8,964 bases of DNA from the NCBI GenBank assembly GCA_043801115.1, contig JAZDMJ010000055.1:1-8964 (forward strand). The letters run 5' to 3'. The translations under genes and the position numbers were made by a program. The notes under the pieces are model-generated. The model was given only the letters and a program-made list of their open reading frames with translations, was not told the origin of the DNA and did no database searches. Below are positions 5,943 to 8,964 of this stretch, piece by piece (position 1 is the first letter of the stretch; every line of letters starts with the position of its first letter). The stretch comes from CAZHUN01 sp043801115. GTDB taxonomy: Archaea > Iainarchaeota > Iainarchaeia > Iainarchaeales > UBA10191.

Positions 5943-6368
5943 ATGGTCAAGCTGGCTCCGAGAGAACAGTTTTCAGATTTGCGCGAAGTGGGAGACTTGG
6001 AACAGGCGCGCGAACTCATGCGGAAAGGGTTTCAAGTAGTGGAAGCGGAGCATGGAAAGTATTTGATGGGAAAGCCCAAGCGCGAAATGCAAAAAGTGGA
6101 AAAAGAATTGGAAGAGCTGGAAGAAGAGCGCGAAATTCTGGGCTACGAGGAAAGATTGTTGGAAGGAAGGGACGCGCAAAAGCGCGTCGTGAAAGACATT
6201 GAATGGGGGGTGCTGGCGATTTTCGGCGGAGCCGTCATTGTTGGAGTCTGGCTGGCCGGAATCCTTTCCCTGCTCGGAAGCGAAGCCGAAACCGCCGTAC
6301 TGTTTGTAGGCATCGTTTGCATTGTGTGGGGACTGCACGACTTTTTCCAAGCGAGAGAAGAACGCTGA
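5943..6368 (+). CDS. Coiled-coil protein with two C-terminal membrane helices
   Basis: I do not recognise this 141-residue protein. Residues 1-45 form a small, probably soluble section (GDLEQARELMRKGFQVVEA). Residues 46-80 are a Glu/Lys/Leu-rich heptad-like helix (KVEKELEELEEER), a good coiled-coil candidate. Two hydrophobic helices follow at about 88-111 and 117-134, joined by a short acidic turn (GSEAET), and the protein ends in QAREER. The hairpin topology puts both termini, including the coiled coil, on the same side, most likely the cytoplasm. An in-frame GTG at 5937 would add two residues; ATG 5943 fits the upstream TATA-like element better. It has no signal peptide. The neighbouring kinase-like gene lies 57 bp downstream with its own promoter, so a link in function is only a guess. 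Confidence 0.8.
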   Translation: MVKLAPREQFSDLREVGDLEQARELMRKGFQVVEAEHGKYLMGKPKREMQKVEKELEELEEEREILGYEERLLEGRDAQKRVVKDIEWGVLAIFGGAVIVGVWLAGILSLLGSEAETAVLFVGIVCIVWGLHDFFQAREER

Positions 6369-6394
6369 CCACTTTTCCACCAAATTGGGCGGAA

Positions 6395-6405
6395 TACTTT
6401 TATTT
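6395..6405 (+). promoter_or_regulatory. TATA box of the kinase-like gene
   Basis: The element tacttttattt is centred about 26 nt before GTG 6426, which supports the GTG as a leaderless start. Confidence 0.6.
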
Positions 6406-6425
6406 CCGGAGCGATTAGCTTTACT

Positions 6426-7244
6426 GTGACCAAACCGAAATATCCAAAACTGAGAGAGATTGGCTTTTTGGTTCCGAAAATAGTCAGCAGTAGTCCGACC
6501 CATGAAAAATTCAAATACCATCCGCACGCGACGCGCGCGTTTGTTCCGATTGGAACGCGGCTGGAAAAAGGATTGTCGCCGTCCGAAAAATATTTGGAAT
6601 TGAAACAATTGGCGCGGAATGCCGACTTTTACATCAAAGGAATGAGCGCGCGCCAGCGGAGAATCCGGGAAAAACTGGTTCAAAACGGCGTTCTCGTCGA
6701 GGACGAAATGATTCGGTTGAACCGCCCGGAAAGGTCTCTGATTGGAAGGAGTAGTTTTGCGCTGGGATCGAACGAGGGCTTGAAATTGTTTGCCAAAAAC
6801 CCCGCCAAGTACATTCACCAAATCGAAAAAGCGGTCGTCACCATGCATGCGCTCGGCATCCGCCACAATCACATCCACCGGAACAATTTCGGGATTACAG
6901 CGGACGGAAAAGCGGTATTCTTGATGGACTTCAAAAAGGCGAGAGAGTTCAATATTGAAAAACTGCCCCCATTCCAGCTTTTCAGGATGCTGGTAAGGGA
7001 CAATTCGCAAATCGCGTACGATTTGGGAGAAGCATTCGCAGAAGCCAAGTTAAGGGCGCGAAATTTCAATTTTGAAGACAGCATGGAACCGGAAGCGCAG
7101 GCGGGAAACCGAATCAAGGAAGCCGTCGTCAATGAAATGATGTCCATGTATCCCCAGCCAATCCGCTCCAGACTCTTGGCAGGATACAAAATCGCGCGAC
7201 GAAAAACCATCGCCGAATTGAGAAAAAACGCGGGCAAAAAATAG
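6426..7244 (+). CDS. Kinase-fold-like protein with His at the catalytic Asp position
   Basis: This 272-residue protein starts at GTG. Residues 139-169 resemble the catalytic half of the protein-kinase-like fold. MHALGIRHNHIHRNNFGI (140-157) aligns with the H-x-D-x-x-x-x-N loop, and FLMDFKKA (165-172) with the DFG strand. Under that alignment His147, Asn154 and Asp168 are kept, but the catalytic Asp is His149. No clear glycine-rich loop is visible; FYIKG around Lys71 is a possible beta-3 lysine. The protein therefore may be a pseudokinase, an atypical phosphotransferase, or a distinct family with a similar loop. The basic N-terminus and the C-terminal ARRKTIAELRK have no recognisable function. 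No signal peptide or membrane helix is seen, so it is cytoplasmic. Its stop lies 3 bp from that of the convergent eL42 gene. I am sure that it is a gene and moderately sure of the fold. Confidence 0.85.
   Translation: MTKPKYPKLREIGFLVPKIVSSSPTHEKFKYHPHATRAFVPIGTRLEKGLSPSEKYLELKQLARNADFYIKGMSARQRRIREKLVQNGVLVEDEMIRLNRPERSLIGRSSFALGSNEGLKLFAKNPAKYIHQIEKAVVTMHALGIRHNHIHRNNFGITADGKAVFLMDFKKAREFNIEKLPPFQLFRMLVRDNSQIAYDLGEAFAEAKLRARNFNFEDSMEPEAQAGNRIKEAVVNEMMSMYPQPIRSRLLAGYKIARRKTIAELRKNAGKK
7236..7241 (-). terminator. Possible oligo-T terminator of eL42
   Basis: Six T on the minus strand follow the eL42 stop by 6 nt. They lie inside the last codons of the opposing kinase-like gene. Confidence 0.35.
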
Positions 7245-7247
7245 TCT

Positions 7248-7535
7248 TTACTCTTTCGCGACGAGTTCGGCTTTTTTCATGCGCGAGCGCAAGACTTTGT
7301 AGCGCTTGCTGTGGCATTTGTTGCATTCGGCGACAAATGTGGGATTCTTGTTTTGCTTTTTGGGCTTTTTGGGAAACTCGGCCTTTCCCCCGTATCCTTG
7401 CTTGTGCTTTCGGAGATTCTGACGAGTGCCCCAAGCCATTGTCCGCGGCGACGCCGCTTTGAATTCTTTGAGCTTGTGCTCGGTGTGCGCCTTGCACTTG
7501 GAACAGTACATTTTCACGCTTTTGGGCAAATTCAT
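7248..7535 (-). CDS. rpl44e: Large ribosomal subunit protein eL42 (L44e)
   Basis: This complete 95-residue protein is of the usual archaeal length. It is a component of the 50S subunit, found in archaea and eukaryotes, and lies near the tRNA E site. Two CxxC pairs, Cys11/Cys14 (YCSKC) and Cys71/Cys74 (ECNKC), form the zinc-ribbon site. The family segments KHTEHKL-like (here AHTEHKL), RKHKQGYGGK and the Lys-rich KPKKQNKNP are present, the last being typical of the family's basic loop. In many archaea it is followed by eS27; here its 3' end instead abuts the convergent kinase-like gene with only 3 bp between stops, so that linkage is absent. The start ATG 7535 gives the standard MNLPKSV beginning. 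Confidence 0.97.
   Translation of the reverse strand: MNLPKSVKMYCSKCKAHTEHKLKEFKAASPRTMAWGTRQNLRKHKQGYGGKAEFPKKPKKQNKNPTFVAECNKCHSKRYKVLRSRMKKAELVAKE
7272..7277 (+). terminator. Possible oligo-T terminator of the kinase-like gene
   Basis: Six T on the plus strand lie 28 nt after the kinase-like stop codon, within the end of the opposing eL42 coding region. They mirror the T6 tract on the other strand. Confidence 0.3.
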
Positions 7536-7579
7536 TTCAAATCAGTTTCTTTCCAGAGATTTCAAATTCAAGGCCTAAA

Positions 7580-7590
7580 AGTGTTTTAAA
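7580..7590 (-). promoter_or_regulatory. Possible TATA box of eL42
   Basis: On the minus strand tttaaaacac is centred about 51 nt before ATG 7535, which would leave a leader of about 24 nt. A weaker A/T stretch at 7560-7570 would instead fit a leaderless start, so the choice is open. Confidence 0.4.
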
Positions 7591-7619
7591 GCCATGCTTT
7601 TTCCGCCCAAAAGAGAAAC

Positions 7620-7630
7620 CCATAAAAACC
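7620..7630 (+). promoter_or_regulatory. TATA box of the membrane-protein/smc unit
   Basis: The sequence ccataaaaacc is centred about 27 nt before ATG 7653, giving a leaderless start. It likely also drives the smc gene that follows. Confidence 0.6.
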
Positions 7631-7652
7631 GCCTCGGACTTCTTTTCCCGTT

Positions 7653-8447
7653 ATGCCGCTGAAAAGCATCGGACAAGCGCTCTCTTCCTTCGCGAAAAAG
7701 CCGCAAAGCATTCTCATTGCACTCGTTTTGGCCGTAATCAATTTCGCGATTTTTTGGATTGTCTTTGACAGTATTGCATTCGTTTTGGGAAACACAATTT
7801 CGGCCGACTTTGCCTCTTCCGTTTGGCAAACCCCGTTCTACTGGGCCGCCATTCAAGGACTGGATTTTTGGATTGTCGGAATCGCCGCCATTATCGGAAT
7901 TGTTTTGCAAGTCATCGGACTTTTTGCATTCGCGCGCATTGCGCAAGGGGAAAGCGTAGGAAAAGCCGTGCGCTGGAGTTTTGGAAAATGGAAGAGCGCA
8001 ATTGGAGCGGGAATATTCGCCGCGCTCGTCGCGCTCATCGTATTCTGGATTGCACTCATCGTGATTGCGATTTCGGAATGGAACGGGATTATCGGAATTA
8101 TTATAGGAATCATTTTGGCCGTCATCGCCTTCATTGCCGCGCTCAAACTTTCATTGTTCGCTCCCGCCATGGCCATTGAAGAGGTCGGAGTGGGGGACGG
8201 ATTGTGGAAGAGCTGGAATGCGACAAAAAAGTTTTGGAGCATTTTCGCGCTTGCCATTTTATTGTTGATTGTCCAAGGCGTGCTTTCGTATATTGGAGAC
8301 GCGGTTGCAAGCCTGATTTCGAATGAGTACGCGCAATTAATCATTACCGTTATTTTCGCGGCCGTTGCTTCCACGATTGCAGGACTGTCGCTTTCCTTCT
8401 ACTATATTGAACGAAAAGTTTCGGGTTCCAGGGCGCGCCGGAAATAA
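7653..8447 (+). CDS. Six-helix integral membrane protein
   Basis: This 264-residue protein is made almost wholly of hydrophobic helices, at about 19-45, 73-97, 115-140, 145-175, 194-222 and 226-252. The cytoplasmic end pieces are basic (MPLKSIGQALSSFAKKP at the start, SRARRK at the end). Between helices 4 and 5 comes LFAPAMAIEEVGVGDGLWKSW, and after helix 2 FARIAQGESVGKAVRWSF. This layout of polytopic helices with an amphipathic loop reading ESVGKAVRWSFGKWK is like that of poorly characterised membrane families of the DUF975 or glycerophosphodiester-phosphodiesterase membrane-domain kind. The resemblance is by pattern only, and no catalytic residues are visible. It ends six bases before the smc start, so the two are probably co-transcribed; whether they act together is unknown. 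Confidence 0.85.
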   Translation: MPLKSIGQALSSFAKKPQSILIALVLAVINFAIFWIVFDSIAFVLGNTISADFASSVWQTPFYWAAIQGLDFWIVGIAAIIGIVLQVIGLFAFARIAQGESVGKAVRWSFGKWKSAIGAGIFAALVALIVFWIALIVIAISEWNGIIGIIIGIILAVIAFIAALKLSLFAPAMAIEEVGVGDGLWKSWNATKKFWSIFALAILLLIVQGVLSYIGDAVASLISNEYAQLIITVIFAAVASTIAGLSLSFYYIERKVSGSRARRK

Positions 8448-8453
8448 AACGCG

Positions 8454-8964
8454 GTGAACAGTTTGAGCAAAGAATTGGTCAAAATCCACGAGTTGAATCT
8501 CCGAAACTTTAAAAGTTTTCGAAAAGCGGACATTCCCTTCGCGGACGGATTCACGTGCATTGTGGGGGCGAACGGAAGCGGAAAGTCGAACATTCTGGAC
8601 GCGCTGCTGTTCGTATTCGGCACGCAATCCTTGAAACTGCTCCGCGCGAACAAACTGACTGAATTAGTAAATTACAACGCGGAGGACGGGACCGCACGAG
8701 TGCGCGTCGAAGTGCGCAAGGACGGGCAAAAGTACGAAATCTCGCGCACCATTGACCGACAGGGAAAAAGCATTTTCCGCTTGAACGAAAAAAGGGCCGC
8801 GCTGAACGAAATTGCGAGCTTGTTGAACGAACTGGGAATCAACGCGGATGGCTACAATATTGTGGTGCAGGGAGACATTACTCGAATTATTCAAATGAAC
8901 GCGAAAGAGCGCAGGCAAATCATCGACGACATTGCTGGAATCAGCGAGTTCGACCAGAAAAAAG
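8454..8964 (+). CDS. smc: Chromosome segregation ATPase SMC, N-terminal part (cut by window edge)
   Basis: The first 170 codons of SMC are present, the ring-forming ATPase that compacts and separates chromosomes. Walker A is GANGSGKSN at about 40-48 after the strand NFKSFRKADIPF, a typical SMC opening. The Q-loop region follows as NIVVQGDITRII, then the family stretch MNAKERRQIIDDIAGISEFD leading into the first coiled coil. The coiled-coil arms, hinge and C-terminal ATPase half lie beyond the edge. The frame opens at GTG 8454, three codons after the in-frame stop of the membrane gene; TTG 8463 is a weaker alternative. The form VQGDIT followed by ERRxIIDxIAGI is that of archaeal and bacterial SMC, rather than of Rad50, which has a different signature region and a zinc-hook hinge. 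A kleisin gene (scpA) often follows in archaea but cannot be seen here. Confidence 0.96.
   Translation, partial: MNSLSKELVKIHELNLRNFKSFRKADIPFADGFTCIVGANGSGKSNILDALLFVFGTQSLKLLRANKLTELVNYNAEDGTARVRVEVRKDGQKYEISRTIDRQGKSIFRLNEKRAALNEIASLLNELGINADGYNIVVQGDITRIIQMNAKERRQIIDDIAGISEFDQKK

Noticed and set aside
5973..7010. Minus-strand frame of 345 codons
   Set aside because: It crosses two plus-strand genes and their intergenic promoter, and its translation is rich in Phe/Gln/Arg with no family features, as expected for an antisense frame.

Overview
The window reads as a piece of an archaeal chromosome, probably from a DPANN-type lineage such as Diapherotrites or Micrarchaeota; that placement is a guess. 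The archaeal assignment is firmer. It rests on a complete ribosomal protein eL42 (L44e), which bacteria lack; an archaeal-type SMC N-terminus; a tRNA gene with no encoded CCA; and TATA-like boxes centred 26-28 nt before most start codons, the layout of leaderless archaeal transcripts. Genes are densely packed, and no stretch over about 120 nt lacks a gene.

Region 1 (1-3905, minus strand) encodes cell-surface proteins. One uninterrupted reading frame fills 1-3233 and runs off the left edge. It is an exported, probably lipid-anchored protein of at least 1077 residues, built of fibronectin-III-like and other Ig-like beta-sandwich modules. Upstream lies a small exported protein with a six-cysteine module, one membrane helix and a long acidic cytoplasmic tail.

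Region 2 (3904-5075, minus strand) holds a Fic-family enzyme with a self-inhibitory motif and tRNA-Gly(CCC). The Fic promoter sits inside a dense array of direct and inverted repeats that looks like an operator. Its arginine codon use differs from the neighbouring genes, which suggests recent acquisition.

Region 3 (5166-7244, plus strand) holds three genes with separate promoters: a FabG-like short-chain dehydrogenase/reductase, a coiled-coil protein with two membrane helices, and a kinase-fold-like protein in which the catalytic aspartate position is histidine.

Region 4 (7248-8964) holds eL42 on the minus strand, end to end with the kinase-like gene and without its common partner eS27 downstream. 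Divergent from it are a six-helix membrane protein and, six bases after that gene's stop, the start of smc, cut by the right edge.

The most noteworthy items are the Fic operator array, the HNH-type kinase-like protein and the giant surface protein next to the cysteine-rich receptor-like protein. I see no CRISPR array, insertion sequence, rRNA or complete mobile element.
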